Positions 8,293 through 17,372 of a stretch of DNA of 64,000 nt are shown here, piece after piece (the first letter of the stretch is position 1; the number at the start of each line of letters is the position of its first letter). The DNA is from Geothrix oryzisoli (GTDB lineage: Bacteria > Acidobacteriota > Holophagae > Holophagales > Holophagaceae). The stretch is taken from positions 868,001-932,000 of the forward strand of contig NZ_JAKZLB010000001.1 in NCBI RefSeq assembly GCF_022808865.1, given 5' to 3'. The notes beneath the pieces are model-generated. The model saw only the letters and a list, made by a program, of their open reading frames with translations. It did not search any database and was not told the origin of the DNA. Both the position numbers and the translations under genes were made by a program.

Positions 8293-11079
8293 ATGCATCC
8301 ACCCAGGGAACCTGAGAACCCGGCCGAGGCCCTGGTGATGGTGCGTCACTACCTGAGCGCGACCTACCGCATCGCCCAGGCCGCCCTCGGAGCCACGGAC
8401 CTCCAGGAGCTGTACGGCCGGGTCCACGCCATCGTCCGCGATCTCATGCCGGCGGAGAACCTCTACTTCGCCCTCTGGGACCGGGAGTCGGGAACGGTCT
8501 CCTTCCCCTACTTCGTGGATGCCTCGGACCCCGTCCCGCCGCCCCGGACCCTCCGCCTCGGATTGACGGAATATGTGCTCCGCACGGAGCGCCCCCTGCT
8601 CCTGGATGGGGAGATCCTGCACAGCCTGGAAGCGGCGGGCGAGGTCGAGCCCCTCGGAACGGACACCCTGGACTGGCTGGGGGTTCCGCTCATCGGAGCC
8701 CGGGGCGTGTTCGGCGTCCTGGCCATCCAGATCTACGAGGGCGACCGGCACTACACGCCCGAAGAGCGGGATCTGCTCGTCTTCGTGTCGGGCCAGGTGG
8801 CCATGGCCATCGAGCGCCGGACCGCCGGGGACGCCCTCCGGCTCAGCGAAGAGAAGTTCTCGAAGGTCTTCCAGTCCAGCCCGGACGCCATCAACCTCAC
8901 CCGCCCGGACGGGACCCTCGTGGACGTCAATGAGGCCTTCAGCCGCATGAGCGGCTGGACCCGCGCTGAAGCCCTGGGGCGCACCACCCTCGAACTGGGG
9001 ATCTGGGCCGATCTGGCGGACCGGGACCGGGCCCTGGACCTGATCCGGCGGGAGGGCAGCTTCAACGATCTGGAGGCCTCCTTCCGGATGAAGGACGGCA
9101 GCCTCCGGACCGGGGTCCTCTCCGGAACCATCATCCAGGTCGACGGACAGCCCTGTATGTTGTCCATCACCCGGGACGTCACGGAGCGCAAGGCCGTGGA
9201 GGCGGCCCTGCGGCGCAGCGAGGACAAGTTCTCCCGGGCCTTCCACGCCACACCGGACGCCATCAACCTGACCCGCCTGGCGGACGGCACCTACCTGGAC
9301 GTGAGCGACGGCTTCACCCGCCTCACCGGGTGGACCCGGGAGGAGGTCCTGGGGCGTTCCGCCCTTGAACTGGGGCTCTGGGCCAGCCCCGAGGACCGGA
9401 CCCGGGCCGTCCAGCTGATCCAGGACCACGGAGAATACATCGGCCTGGAAGCCAGTTTCCGCCGCAAGGACGGCAGCGTTCTCACCGGCCTCATGTCCGG
9501 GAAGGTGATGGAGGTGGATGGGGCCCCCTGCCTCCTCACCATCACCCGGGACATCACCGATCGCAAGATCGCCGAACAGACCCTGCGCTCCACCGAGCGG
9601 CGTCTCAGGACTGTCCTCGCCTATTCGCAGGCCATCATCTATCAGCTGGACCGGGAGGGTCGCTTCACCTTGTCCGAGGGGTTGGGGCTCACCCGGATCG
9701 GCCTGCGCCCGGGGGAGATCGTGGGGCGTTCCGTGTTCGACGGCCGGGGATGGGACCCGCTCGTGCTGACCCAGGTCCGCCAGGCCCTGCAGGGGCAGCC
9801 CTCCCGCGAGACCGTCCGCTTCCGGGACCGGGTCTTCGAGAACCTGCTCACCCCGGTCTTCGACGATCAGGGCCGCATCGAATCCATCATCGGCATCGCC
9901 ACGGACATCACCGACCGCCGAGCGGCGGAGGAGGCCCTCCGCCAGTCCCAGAAGCTGGAGAGCCTCGGCGTCCTGGCGGGCGGCATCGCCCATGACTTCA
10001 ACAACCTGCTCACCGTGGTGCTGGGGAACCTGAACCTCGCCCAGCTCAAGCTCGAGGACACCTCGCCGGCCCGCCCCTACCTCGCGAACATGGAAGCCAC
10101 CGTCCTGCGCGCCACGGAGCTGACCAAGCAGATGCTGGCCTATTCGGGACGGGGCCACTTCCAGGTGAAGCCCCACGACCTCAATGCCGTGGTCCGGGAC
10201 CTCACGCACCTGCTGGAAGTCACCATCTCAAAGAAGATCCGCCTGCAGCTGGACCTGGAGCCGGACCTTCCAGCCATCCAGGCGGACGGGGCCCAGTTCC
10301 AGCAGGTGGTCATGAACCTGGTCACCAATGCCTCCGACGCCATCGGGGATCAGGAAGGCACCATCCACCTCAGCACCTCCTTCCAGGATCTCGACGCCTC
10401 CACCCTCCGGCGCGAATACCACCTCGAGACCCCCAAGCCGGGCCGCCATGTGGTCCTCGAGGTGGAGGACACGGGCTGCGGCATGACGGCCGAGGTGATG
10501 GAGCGCATCTTCGATCCCTTCTTCACCACCAAGGCCACCGGCCGCGGTCTGGGCCTCTCGGCCATGCTGGGCATCCTCCGGGGTCACGGGGCCGGACTGA
10601 ACATCACCAGCCAGGTCGGGCGGGGCAGCCGCTTCCGGCTCTGCTTCCCCGCCCTGGATGAAGCCATCTTCCAGGAGCTGCGGAACGAACCGGTCCCCAG
10701 CCCGGTGCCCTCCCACGGGCTCGTGCTGCTGGTGGACGATGAGGACCAGATCCTCGAGGCCACCGGGCTGGCCCTCGCGGCCCTCGGCTTCCGGGTGGTG
10801 GCCGCCCGGGACGGCCTCGAGGGCCTGGACCGGTTCCGAGAGCACCAGCAGGAACTCAGGCTGGTGATCATGGACCTCACCATGCCGCGCATGGACGGCC
10901 GCGAGGCCTTCCGGGCCATGCGGAGCCTCGACCCGGCCGTCCCCGTGGTGCTCAGCAGCGGGTTCACGGAGCAGGATTCCCTCCAGACCCTTCCAGACGG
11001 CGGGCCGGCTGGTTTCCTCCAGAAACCCTACCAGCTCAAAGAACTGAAGACCGTGATCCAGAGAGCCCTGGGAAGTTGA
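8293..11079 (+). CDS. hybrid sensor histidine kinase (GAF-PAS-PAS-PAS-HisKA-HATPase-REC)
   Basis: The 928-aa protein has no membrane segment and is likely a cytoplasmic sensor. Order: GAF domain about 25-175; two closely similar PAS/PAC units about 185-305 and 310-430, each ending ITRD(V/I)T(E/D)RK; a third PAS about 435-550; HisKA with H-box AGGIAHDFNNLLT (phospho-His H567); HATPase with N-box VMNLVTNASDAIG and G-box DTGCGM; and a C-terminal receiver with phospho-acceptor D861 (IMDLTMPRMDG). The HDFNNLL box is that of soluble hybrid kinases. There is no good ribosome-binding site before ATG 8293. No partner regulator is adjacent; the attached receiver may be the output. Confidence 0.93.
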   Translation: MHPPREPENPAEALVMVRHYLSATYRIAQAALGATDLQELYGRVHAIVRDLMPAENLYFALWDRESGTVSFPYFVDASDPVPPPRTLRLGLTEYVLRTERPLLLDGEILHSLEAAGEVEPLGTDTLDWLGVPLIGARGVFGVLAIQIYEGDRHYTPEERDLLVFVSGQVAMAIERRTAGDALRLSEEKFSKVFQSSPDAINLTRPDGTLVDVNEAFSRMSGWTRAEALGRTTLELGIWADLADRDRALDLIRREGSFNDLEASFRMKDGSLRTGVLSGTIIQVDGQPCMLSITRDVTERKAVEAALRRSEDKFSRAFHATPDAINLTRLADGTYLDVSDGFTRLTGWTREEVLGRSALELGLWASPEDRTRAVQLIQDHGEYIGLEASFRRKDGSVLTGLMSGKVMEVDGAPCLLTITRDITDRKIAEQTLRSTERRLRTVLAYSQAIIYQLDREGRFTLSEGLGLTRIGLRPGEIVGRSVFDGRGWDPLVLTQVRQALQGQPSRETVRFRDRVFENLLTPVFDDQGRIESIIGIATDITDRRAAEEALRQSQKLESLGVLAGGIAHDFNNLLTVVLGNLNLAQLKLEDTSPARPYLANMEATVLRATELTKQMLAYSGRGHFQVKPHDLNAVVRDLTHLLEVTISKKIRLQLDLEPDLPAIQADGAQFQQVVMNLVTNASDAIGDQEGTIHLSTSFQDLDASTLRREYHLETPKPGRHVVLEVEDTGCGMTAEVMERIFDPFFTTKATGRGLGLSAMLGILRGHGAGLNITSQVGRGSRFRLCFPALDEAIFQELRNEPVPSPVPSHGLVLLVDDEDQILEATGLALAALGFRVVAARDGLEGLDRFREHQQELRLVIMDLTMPRMDGREAFRAMRSLDPAVPVVLSSGFTEQDSLQTLPDGGPAGFLQKPYQLKELKTVIQRALGS

Positions 11080-11117
11080 GACGCATCCCAAGCTAAACTG
11101 GTCGGCTGGAGAACCTC

Positions 11118-12380
11118 ATGCCGTCTTCCAAGCGCGCCAGACTGGCCATCTTTCTCACCGTGTTCGTCGACCTGCTGGGCTTCGGCATCGTCATCCCCAT
11201 CCTGCCCCTCTACGCCAAGGAGATCGCGGATCACCCGAGCGCCTGGATGGAGAGCGTCAACCACCTTCTGGGCCTGGGCGGAACCGGCACCACACCGGGG
11301 GCCTTCTGGGCCGGGGTGGGCTTCCTCAGCTTCAGCCTCATGCAGTTCATCGCGTCGCCCATCCTGGGCCGCACCTCGGACAAGATCGGCCGCAAGCCGG
11401 TGCTGTGGATGAGTCTGGTGGGCTCGGCGATCGGCTACCTCATGCTGGCCCTCACCAGCCGCTTCGAGTGGATGCTCGCCGCCCGGATCCTGGATGGCAT
11501 CACCGGCGGCAACATCTCCGTGGCCCAGGCGGCCATGGCGGACAGCTCGGCCCCGGAGGAGCGCTCCAAGGCCATGGGCATGATCGGCGCGGCCTTCGGC
11601 CTGGGCTTCGTACTGGGCCCGGCCATGGCCGGCATCCTCAGTGGCAGCGCCTTCGGCCACCACCTCCTCCAGACCCGCGGCTGGCACCTGCCCTTCTTCG
11701 TGGCGGCGGGCCTCTCCCTGGCCGCCTCCCTCCTGGTGGCCCTGTGGGTCCCGGAAACCCTCGACAAGGCCGCACAGGCCCGGTCCCGCGAAACCCGCGG
11801 CCACGCCCTGGTGAAGGCCTTCAAGCGACCGGGCATGCCCCAGCTCCTGGTCGTGTCCCTGCTGGCCATGGCCGGCTTCTCGATGATGGAAGGGACCTTC
11901 GCCCTGCTGGTCCATGCCCGCTTCGACTTCCACCAGCGCGAAGTCGGCTACCTCTTCGCCGGCATCGGCATCCTCATGGTGATCTACCAGGGCGGCCTCG
12001 TCCGGGTGGTGTCCAAGCGCATCCCCGAGCGGTGGGCCCTCATCACAGGGTTGCTCCTCCTGGGCATCACCCTGCCGCTCATGCCCATGGCCGCCTGGAT
12101 GTGGCCCTTCGTGCTGCTGTTCATCCCCCTCTCCTGGGGCAGCGGCATGAGCAACACCGCCGGCTCGGCCCTCGCCAGCCAGCTGACCCCGCCGGAGGAC
12201 CAGGGCAGCCTCTTCGGCGTGCTGAACGCCATGACCGGCCTGGGGCGCATCATCGGCCCCGCCGTGGGCACCTTCGCCTTTGCGCGCTGGGGCGGCCAGG
12301 CCTCGTACACCGTGGCCGGCCTGACCCTGGGCCTGGCCTTCCTCCTCGCCCTCACCCTCTCCCGCAAGGTGCCTGCATGA
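11118..12380 (+). CDS. major facilitator superfamily transporter (TetA/DHA1-like)
   Basis: The 420-aa protein has about 12 hydrophobic helices. Its N-terminus, ending VDLLGFGIVIPILPLYAK, is the DHA1/TetA-type first helix. Motif A between helices 2 and 3 reads LGRTSDKIGRKPVLW. A proton-driven drug or metabolite exporter is expected. It opens a four-gene operon in which each stop overlaps the next start by four bases (ATGA): this gene, hutH, an HD protein and a HEAT-repeat protein. Co-transcription with histidine ammonia-lyase could mean urocanate or aromatic-acid transport, but the sequence does not prove that. Confidence 0.88.
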   Translation: MPSSKRARLAIFLTVFVDLLGFGIVIPILPLYAKEIADHPSAWMESVNHLLGLGGTGTTPGAFWAGVGFLSFSLMQFIASPILGRTSDKIGRKPVLWMSLVGSAIGYLMLALTSRFEWMLAARILDGITGGNISVAQAAMADSSAPEERSKAMGMIGAAFGLGFVLGPAMAGILSGSAFGHHLLQTRGWHLPFFVAAGLSLAASLLVALWVPETLDKAAQARSRETRGHALVKAFKRPGMPQLLVVSLLAMAGFSMMEGTFALLVHARFDFHQREVGYLFAGIGILMVIYQGGLVRVVSKRIPERWALITGLLLLGITLPLMPMAAWMWPFVLLFIPLSWGSGMSNTAGSALASQLTPPEDQGSLFGVLNAMTGLGRIIGPAVGTFAFARWGGQASYTVAGLTLGLAFLLALTLSRKVPA

Positions 12381-13867
12381 TCCGCCTCGATGGACAGTCC
12401 CTCACCGCCCCCCTGCTCGCTCGCATCGCCGCCGGCGAAGGCGTCGCTCTGGACGAAGGCGCCCTCGCGCTCGTGGCCGAGAACCGGGCCGTGGTGGACC
12501 GCATCGTGGCCGAGGGCCGCACGGTCTACGGCATCAACACCGGCTTCGGCCAGTTCGCGACGGTGGTGATCCCCCCCGATCAACTCCAGCAGCTCCAGCT
12601 CAACCTGGTGCGGAGCCACGCCGCCGGTGTGGGCGACCCCCTGCCCAAGGATCAGACCCGAGCCCTCATGGCCGCCCGCATCAATTGCCTGCTCAAGGGC
12701 CACAGTGGCATCCGGCCCGAGCCCATCCGTCTGCTGGCGGAGTGCCTGAACCGCGACATCGTTCCCGTCGTGCCCAGCCAGGGCAGCGTGGGCGCCAGCG
12801 GCGATCTGGCCCCCCTCGCCCACATGGCCCTGCTCCTGGTGGGCGAAGGACTGGCATGGTCCGCCGCAGGGCCCATTCCCGGTCGCCAGGCCCTGGCCCA
12901 GGCGGACCTGAAGCCCGTGACCCTCCAGGCCAAGGAGGGGCTCGCCCTCATCAACGGGACCCAGCTCATCACGGCCCTCGGCAACCTGGCGGCGGAGAAG
13001 TTCACCCGCCTGGCTGCGCTGGCGGACGAGATCGCCGGCCTCAGCCTGGAGGCCCTGCGCGGCACCCGCTCCGCCTTCGACCCGCGCATCCACGCTGCGC
13101 GGCCCCACCCCGGCCAGATCGCGGTGGCCGAGCGCATGCGAGGAATCCTGGGTGCCTCGAGCGAGATCTCGGAAAGCCACAAGGACTGCCACCGCGTCCA
13201 GGACGCCTACAGCCTGCGCTGCATCCCCCAGGTACATGGCGTCACCCGCGATGCGCTCCATTTCGCCAGCGCCATCCTCGAGCGGGAACTCAACAGTGCC
13301 ACGGATAATCCGATGATCTTTACAGACACCCAGGAGTCCCGTTCCGGTGGCAACTTCCATGGCCAGTATCCCGCCTTCGCCTGTGACGTGCTCGCCATCG
13401 CGGCGGCCGACCTGGCCAGCATCTCCGAGCGCCGGCAGGAGCGCCTGGTGAACCCCGCCTACAGCGACCTCCCGGCCTTCCTCACCCAGAACGGCGGCCT
13501 CGAATCCGGGTTCATGATGGCCCACGTCACCTCTGCGGCCCTGGTGAGCGAAATGAAGGGCCTGGCCCATCCCGCCTGCGTGGACACCATCCCCACCAGC
13601 GCCGGCAAGGAGGACCACGTGAGCATGGGACCCATCGCCGCGCGGAAACTGCTGCGCGCCGTGGACGCCCTTGAGCAGGTGCTGGCCATCGAGGCCCGCA
13701 TGGCCCTCGAAGGGCTCCGCATCATCGGGCTGGCTCCCGCCCAGGGCCTCCAGCCCCTGGTCCACCGCCTCGCCACGGCCTGCGCGCCCTGGACCGACCG
13801 CGTGATGTGCCAGGAGATCAGCGCCACCCTCGACGCCCTCCATGCCCATCAGGAAGCCCACGCATGA
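12377..13867 (+). CDS. hutH: histidine ammonia-lyase
   Basis: Converts L-histidine to urocanate and ammonia. The 496-aa product has the MIO-forming triad A140-S141-G142 in VGASGDLAPL, the Tyr loop at the N-terminus (VYGINTGFGQFA), and the conserved SGGNFHGQ and TIPTSAGKEDHVSM blocks of the HAL branch of the aromatic ammonia-lyases. ATG 12377 overlaps the MFS stop. No hutU, hutI or hutG is found within the window, so it is not in a complete hut operon here; the rest of the pathway may be elsewhere. A phenylalanine or tyrosine ammonia-lyase is less likely given the HAL-like loops. Confidence 0.93.
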   Translation: MIRLDGQSLTAPLLARIAAGEGVALDEGALALVAENRAVVDRIVAEGRTVYGINTGFGQFATVVIPPDQLQQLQLNLVRSHAAGVGDPLPKDQTRALMAARINCLLKGHSGIRPEPIRLLAECLNRDIVPVVPSQGSVGASGDLAPLAHMALLLVGEGLAWSAAGPIPGRQALAQADLKPVTLQAKEGLALINGTQLITALGNLAAEKFTRLAALADEIAGLSLEALRGTRSAFDPRIHAARPHPGQIAVAERMRGILGASSEISESHKDCHRVQDAYSLRCIPQVHGVTRDALHFASAILERELNSATDNPMIFTDTQESRSGGNFHGQYPAFACDVLAIAAADLASISERRQERLVNPAYSDLPAFLTQNGGLESGFMMAHVTSAALVSEMKGLAHPACVDTIPTSAGKEDHVSMGPIAARKLLRAVDALEQVLAIEARMALEGLRIIGLAPAQGLQPLVHRLATACAPWTDRVMCQEISATLDALHAHQEAHA

Positions 13868-14544
13868 ACCCTGGCACCCCCTGGCGACCTGCCTGCGAAT
13901 CGGCCCTGCGGCGTTTTTCGGACGCTGACGCCATCCGGTTCTGGGGCATCGGCCACGAGGTGGATGGGGTGTACCAGCCCATCTTCAACTACCGCTTCGA
14001 GCACACCTACGCCGCCGTGCTCCTGGCCCGCTGGCTGGCCCCCCTGGCAGGCGCGGACCCCGAGGTGGTCGAGTGCGCGGCGTGGCTGCACGACGTGGCC
14101 AAGCGCCTGAAGGATCCCCAGGCCAAGGACACCCACGCCCAGGACGCCTCGGCCCAGGTGGAGGAGATCCTGGCGGGCACCGACTTCCCGGCGGAGAAGA
14201 TCCCCGCAGTGCGCCACGCCATCGAGCATCACGTGGGGCTGAAGCTCACAAAGCGCCTGGAGCCCCTTGAGACAGCCTGCCTCTGGGACTGCGACAAGCT
14301 CAGCAAGATCGGCGCGGCCAGCCTCATCCACTTCGGCTGCATCAGCGGCGCCTTCCAGCCCATCACCACGGAGGAGATCCTGCGCCGCGGCGAGGCCTGG
14401 CTGGACCTGGCCCGGGGCATCACCGCCAGCTTCAACACCGAGATCGCCCGGGCGGAGGGGCAGCGGCGCCTGGCCTTCCTGGAGGCCCACTACGCCCAGC
14501 TGCGCCGGGAATGGTCCGACCCCATGAAGGCGACTCCGGCATGA
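13864..14544 (+). CDS. HD-domain phosphohydrolase
   Basis: The 226-aa product shows the HD metal-binding pattern: H in FEHTYAAVLL (about residue 43), then AAWLHDVAK (HD pair about residues 78-79), then a later H-H in AIEHHVG and D in CLWDCDKL. It is probably a metal-dependent phosphohydrolase of the YedJ/small-HD type acting on a nucleotide or other phosphoester; the substrate is unknown. ATG 13864 overlaps the hutH stop, and its own stop overlaps the next start, so it is translated as part of the operon. Confidence 0.85.
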   Translation: MNPGTPWRPACESALRRFSDADAIRFWGIGHEVDGVYQPIFNYRFEHTYAAVLLARWLAPLAGADPEVVECAAWLHDVAKRLKDPQAKDTHAQDASAQVEEILAGTDFPAEKIPAVRHAIEHHVGLKLTKRLEPLETACLWDCDKLSKIGAASLIHFGCISGAFQPITTEEILRRGEAWLDLARGITASFNTEIARAEGQRRLAFLEAHYAQLRREWSDPMKATPA

Positions 14545-16787
14545 ACGATTTCCTGCGACTCGCCCAGACCCTGGTCATGGCCCTCAAGGCCCTCCAGATG
14601 TATACCGCGGCCCACCCGAGGGCGAAGGACGCCGTGGCCGCCGCCCATGGCGCCCTGGAGCAGTGGCTGGCGGAGAGCAGCCACCTCCAGTTCGTGGTGA
14701 CCAGTGGCAAGGCCTTCGCCGACGGCGCCGTCCAGGACGGGCGCAATTCCCATGTCGCGGCGCTGGTCCGCCTGGTGTCCGAGCGGAACGTCAGCGGATT
14801 CGTCTTCGAGCGCGGGGTGACGGAAGACGAGTGCCTCGCGTTCCTCCAGGCCCTGTCGCTCAAGCCCCAGAACCTGGAGGAGCGCGGCGGCATCGAGTTC
14901 ATCCTCCAGGCTGCGGATGTGAAGCACATCAAGGTGTCCCAGGTCCGCTACCAGGCGGTCCAGCCCGGCGGGGAGGACCAGGCGGACCACGCCGCTCCCG
15001 CCAGCCTGCTGACCCCGCCCCAGGACCCTCTGGTCAAGGCCATCCGCGATGCACTTCTGGCGGCCTTGTCCGGTCATCCCGGCCCCCCGGGCCCCGGCGA
15101 GCGCCGCGGCCTCGGCTTCCTGCGGGGCTTCCAGGGCGCCGACCTGGGCGGCCTCGGGCCCCTCGGGCACGAGCTCGGCCTGCAGGACACCATGCCCTCG
15201 CCCGCCCAGCTCGGCACCCTCCGGCAGGTCCTCATGGGCCTGGAGCCGGATGTGCAGCTGAGCCTGCTCGGAGGCCTGGCGACCCTTCCGGACCACCCCG
15301 CCGGCCTGGCGCTGGGCGTGAAGTCCCTGGCGGGGGAGATCCTCTCGGTGGCCGTCGCCTCCGCCCTGGCCCTGGGCGCCACCTGGCCGCAGCTCCAGAG
15401 CCCCCTCGAGCAGATCCTCCGCCCCCTGCCGGACCGGGACGCCCTGGTCCACACCCTCGTGCTCCACCTCCGCCGCTCCGGCCTGGACGCCAGCCAGGCC
15501 GAGGCCCTGCTCCGGTTGACGGACTGGGACGCCCTCAGCCTCGAGGCGAAGCTGGTGAAGGTTCTGGAGGAGGGCTACCTCTTCGAACTGACCTTGGCCC
15601 AGCGCCTGGCCTTCCTCCGGGAGCTCCTGGACCACCGCCGCTTCGACGCCTTCCTCCGGGTGCAGGATCTCCTGCTGGAGGCCCTGCGGGACGACCGGAT
15701 GCAGGACCGTCTCAAGGCGGCCCAGACCCTGGCGGGAGTGGCCAACTGGGCCATGGAGCCGGGCCTGCCTCCGGGCGGCGAGGGTCCCCTGGCCGAGGCC
15801 CTGCGCGCCCACTTCGCGTGGGAACCCGAACCACCGGTCCATCGCTGGACCACCGAGGCCCTGGATCCACTGCTCGCCGCCCTGATCCTGCGGGGCGAGC
15901 TGAGCCAGGGCATCTCCGACCTGCGGGAACTCGAGGGGCTGTGCACCTTCCTCGGGGAGCCCCAGCCCTGGCGCATGGAGGCCCTGGGCCAGCTGCGCGC
16001 CGCGCTGACCCGGCCCGACCTGATGGACGCCGCCGCCACGCACATCCTGGGCGTGGACCGGCACCTGCTGGCCGCCGAAGTGCACCCCTATCTGGAATAC
16101 CTCGGGGCGCCCATGGCCCGCCACCTGGTGGCCCGCCTCGGTGCGGAGGATGACCGGACCCGTCGCGGCCGCCTGGTGGAAGCGCTGCGCAGCCTCGGGC
16201 CGCTGTCGATCCCGCCCCTGCTGGAAGCGCTGGCCTCGCCAGCCTGGTTCCTGGTGCGGAACGCCCTGACCCTGCTGGCCGACCTGGGGGACGCCGGCTG
16301 CCTGCCCGCCATCGCGCCCCTCCTCCGTCACCCAGAGCCCAGGGTGCGCCGGACCGCGGTCCGGGCCCTCTGGAAGCTGGGCGGCCCCTCCGCGGAGCCG
16401 CACCTGCTTGCCCGCCTGAAGGATACGGATTCCGAGACCCTCCAGGAGATCCTCTTCGCCCTGGGGCAGCTCCGCTCCGAAAGCAGCGTCGCCCCCGTCG
16501 CCGAGCTCGCCCAGGACAAGCGCGTCCAGGAGCGGCTCAGGGTCCAGGCCATCGATACGTTGGGCCACATCGCCTCGCCCCGGAGCCTGCCGGTCCTGGC
16601 CGAGCTGCTGCGCCGGAAAGGCCTGTTCGGGGCCACCGAGCCGCAAGCCGTCCGCCTATCGGCCGCACGTGCCCTGGCGGCCCAGGGTCTCCCCGAAGCG
16701 CGGGAGGCCCTCCAGCGGGTGATCGATGCCGAACCCAGGGGCGAAGATCGCGAGGCCTTCCTGCGGTTCCAGGGCCGGCCGACATGA
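14541..16787 (+). CDS. HEAT-repeat protein (748 aa)
   Basis: A large soluble helical protein. The last ~220 residues contain recognisable HEAT repeats, for example ALASPAWFLVRNALTLLADL, then PLLRHPEPRVRRTAVRALWKL, then ARLKDTDSETLQEILFALGQL, with the Pro/Asp-x-x-x-V-R pattern at regular spacing of about 31-38 residues. The N-terminal ~140 residues (MNDFLRLAQTLVMALKALQM) recur as a module before HEAT regions in other proteins I have seen, but I cannot name it. It probably acts as a protein-interaction scaffold. Start ATG 14541 overlaps the HD gene stop. Confidence 0.8.
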   Translation: MNDFLRLAQTLVMALKALQMYTAAHPRAKDAVAAAHGALEQWLAESSHLQFVVTSGKAFADGAVQDGRNSHVAALVRLVSERNVSGFVFERGVTEDECLAFLQALSLKPQNLEERGGIEFILQAADVKHIKVSQVRYQAVQPGGEDQADHAAPASLLTPPQDPLVKAIRDALLAALSGHPGPPGPGERRGLGFLRGFQGADLGGLGPLGHELGLQDTMPSPAQLGTLRQVLMGLEPDVQLSLLGGLATLPDHPAGLALGVKSLAGEILSVAVASALALGATWPQLQSPLEQILRPLPDRDALVHTLVLHLRRSGLDASQAEALLRLTDWDALSLEAKLVKVLEEGYLFELTLAQRLAFLRELLDHRRFDAFLRVQDLLLEALRDDRMQDRLKAAQTLAGVANWAMEPGLPPGGEGPLAEALRAHFAWEPEPPVHRWTTEALDPLLAALILRGELSQGISDLRELEGLCTFLGEPQPWRMEALGQLRAALTRPDLMDAAATHILGVDRHLLAAEVHPYLEYLGAPMARHLVARLGAEDDRTRRGRLVEALRSLGPLSIPPLLEALASPAWFLVRNALTLLADLGDAGCLPAIAPLLRHPEPRVRRTAVRALWKLGGPSAEPHLLARLKDTDSETLQEILFALGQLRSESSVAPVAELAQDKRVQERLRVQAIDTLGHIASPRSLPVLAELLRRKGLFGATEPQAVRLSAARALAAQGLPEAREALQRVIDAEPRGEDREAFLRFQGRPT

Positions 16788-16790
16788 CTC

Positions 16791-16806
16791 CGTGACGAAG
16801 GTCACA
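16791..16806. promoter_or_regulatory. CRP/FNR-like palindrome upstream of ppa
   Basis: The sequence CGTGACGAAGGTCACA fits the CRP half-site pair TGTGA-N6-TCACA at nine of ten positions. It is centred about 43 bases before the ppa start codon, just after the stop of the HEAT gene. Whether a CRP/FNR-family regulator binds it is unknown. Confidence 0.4.
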
Positions 16807-16841
16807 AAGCGTGTGAAAATAGGGGCCTTTGCGGAGCCTCC

Positions 16842-17366
16842 ATGTCCCTGGTCCACCTTGATCCCGGCAAGCAGGCGCCCGAAATCGTCAATGCCATCAT
16901 CGAGATCCCCACGGGCTCCCGCATCAAGTACGAGATCGACCACCACACGGGTCTGGTCCATGTGGACCGGGTGCTGTTCTCCCCCTTCCACTACCCCGCC
17001 GAGTACGGCTTCATCCCCGGCACCCTGGCCGAGGACGGGGATCCCGCGGACGTCCTCGTGCTCATCAACGGGTCCACCTACCCCGGCGTGGTGATCCGCG
17101 CCAGGCCCATCGCCCTCCTGCGAATGCGGGACGACAAGGGACTGGACTCGAAGATCCTGGCCGTCGCCACGGACGATCCCACCTACGCCCACGTGACCTC
17201 CCGCAGCGATCTGCCCCCGCACTTCCTCCTGGAAGTGGAGCACTTCTTCCTCACCTACAAGGACCTTGAGCGCAAGAGCGTGTCGAGCGACGGCTGGGGT
17301 GGCAAGGACGAAGCCCATGCCTTCGTCCGGTCCTCCATCGAGGCCTACAACCGGCAGAAGAAGTAG
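16842..17366 (+). CDS. ppa: inorganic pyrophosphatase, family I
   Basis: Hydrolyses pyrophosphate to two phosphates in the cytoplasm, pulling biosynthetic reactions forward. The 174-aa product shows the family I blocks: IEIPTGSRIKYEID (substrate Lys/Glu), HYPAEYGFIPGTLAEDGDPADVLVL, which includes the metal-binding DGDPxDV signature, and the C-terminal FLTYKDLE block with conserved Lys. Length fits soluble homohexameric bacterial enzymes. A CRP-like palindrome lies just upstream. The following HAD gene starts six bases after the stop, so the two are probably co-transcribed. Confidence 0.95.
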   Translation: MSLVHLDPGKQAPEIVNAIIEIPTGSRIKYEIDHHTGLVHVDRVLFSPFHYPAEYGFIPGTLAEDGDPADVLVLINGSTYPGVVIRARPIALLRMRDDKGLDSKILAVATDDPTYAHVTSRSDLPPHFLLEVEHFFLTYKDLERKSVSSDGWGGKDEAHAFVRSSIEAYNRQKK

Positions 17367-17372
17367 CGGGAG

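Noticed and set aside
8137-10209. 690-aa minus-strand frame opposite the ABC permease and kinase genes
   Set aside because: Antisense shadow in high-GC DNA; composition is low-complexity (Gly, Glu, Pro, Arg) and the plus-strand genes have clear domains.
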